Shown here piece after piece: positions 63,686 to 64,000 of a DNA stretch of 64,000 nt. Source of the DNA: Streptomyces sp. NBC_00510 (GTDB taxonomy: Bacteria > Actinomycetota > Actinomycetes > Streptomycetales > Streptomycetaceae); the NCBI GenBank assembly GCA_036013505.1, contig CP107851.1:2604001-2668000 (forward strand). Direction: 5' to 3'. Numbering within the stretch: position 1 is the first letter of the stretch; each line of letters starts with the position of its first letter. Below the pieces are notes generated by a model that was not told the origin of the DNA, made no database searches, and was given only the letters and a program-made list of their open reading frames with translations. The position numbers and the translations under genes were made by a program.

Positions 63686-64000
63686 ATGACAATGGCGTCA
63701 ACGACATCGACGTCCCAACGACCCGTCACCTATCGAGAGGTGACCGACCACAACGGCCGGGTGTTCCGCGTCGGCGAGACCGACATGGACATCATGGGCC
63801 GGAAGCGCAAGTGGATGGTCATCCTGCCGTGGGTAGGCATGATGGGCATCAGCTCGGCGGAGTACGCGTTCGCGTCCGCCGAGGACACGCTCCACACCGC
63901 ACATGCGTGGAGCAGCCTGCACATCTTCTGGATGCTCGGGGTCTGGGTGTTCTTCCAGGCCGCGGTGGCCTTCCCGGCGGGCAAGCTCCGCGAGTCGGGG
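63686..64000 (+). CDS. MFS transporter, OFA (oxalate/formate antiporter) type, N-terminal part
   Basis: The gene runs off the right edge; 105 codons are visible. A hydrophilic start (MTMASTTSTSQRPVTYREVT) is followed by GRKRKWMVILPWVGMMGISS, AEYAFASAEDTLH and WSSLHIFWMLGVWVFFQAAV with AFPAGKLRESG, the first two helices and loop of an MFS protein. The wording and the position next to frc fit the actinobacterial OFA subgroup that moves oxalate or formate. ATG 63686 has GGGGAA 5 nt upstream. Confidence 0.75.
   Translation, partial: MTMASTTSTSQRPVTYREVTDHNGRVFRVGETDMDIMGRKRKWMVILPWVGMMGISSAEYAFASAEDTLHTAHAWSSLHIFWMLGVWVFFQAAVAFPAGKLRESG

Overview
The window is high-GC actinobacterial DNA. Codon bias, frequent GTG/TTG starts, long GC-rich terminators, a MalEFG-type sugar importer with no ATPase of its own, and many secreted proteins with peptidoglycan-binding domains all point to Streptomyces or a close relative. 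The genus is inferred, not proven.

Region 1 (about 1-26 kb) looks like a catabolic island for an unidentified, probably aromatic or heteroatom-containing substrate. It holds a three-component 2-oxoacid dehydrogenase (fused E1, E2, E3), a VOC protein, a GntR/FCD regulator, a succinate-semialdehyde-type aldehyde dehydrogenase, transhydrogenase PntAB, an SDR, an M24-family protein, an FAD-linked oxidase with a divergent TetR, a NrtS-like/AhpD-like pair, a 3-hydroxyisobutyrate-dehydrogenase-like reductase, a flavin reductase, a large MalT/BTAD regulator and an HpaB-like flavin monooxygenase. A recurring TTGGATCCAA-type palindrome lies in front of at least four of these units and is probably the site of the GntR protein. 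Several enzymes (SDR, M24, AhpD-like) lack the textbook catalytic residues of their families.

Region 2 (about 26.8-37.3 kb) is an alpha-glucan locus: TetR, two gene stumps on the minus strand, a secreted isoamylase interrupted by one in-frame TGA, a LacI regulator, an amylo-alpha-1,6-glucosidase-like enzyme and an ABC sugar importer (binding protein plus two permeases).

Region 3 (37.5-40.5 kb) is scarred: a serine-recombinase remnant, an MpaB-type oxygenase, a small truncated gene, an IS5-family element whose transposase carries two compensating frameshifts, and a hydrolase fragment.

Region 4 (40.5-44.9 kb) is the complete selenocysteine machinery: selB, selA, tRNA-Sec and, divergently, selD.

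Region 5 (44.9-54.1 kb) encodes five exported proteins that all carry PG_binding_1-type modules: an M74-like endopeptidase, a DUF1906 glycoside-hydrolase-like protein, an M15 DD-carboxypeptidase, a 12-cysteine Tat-type protein and an M23 endopeptidase. Among them is a tightly coupled five-gene operon with MauE-like and MauD-like disulfide-forming partners; its last gene is split by an in-frame TGA. This operon is the best candidate for an undescribed system.

Region 6 (52.5-57.8 kb) holds two transposase remnants and a decayed large serine recombinase that runs into a tRNA-Leu gene.

Region 7 (57.9-64 kb) looks like oxalate/formyl-CoA metabolism: a divergent pair of sucC-sucD-carbonic anhydrase-aldehyde dehydrogenase (minus) and frc (plus), followed by the start of an OFA-type MFS transporter. 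A second frc begins at the left edge of the window in the opposite direction. The two frc genes share near-identical 5' ends and a shared TGCATACNGTAT promoter motif.
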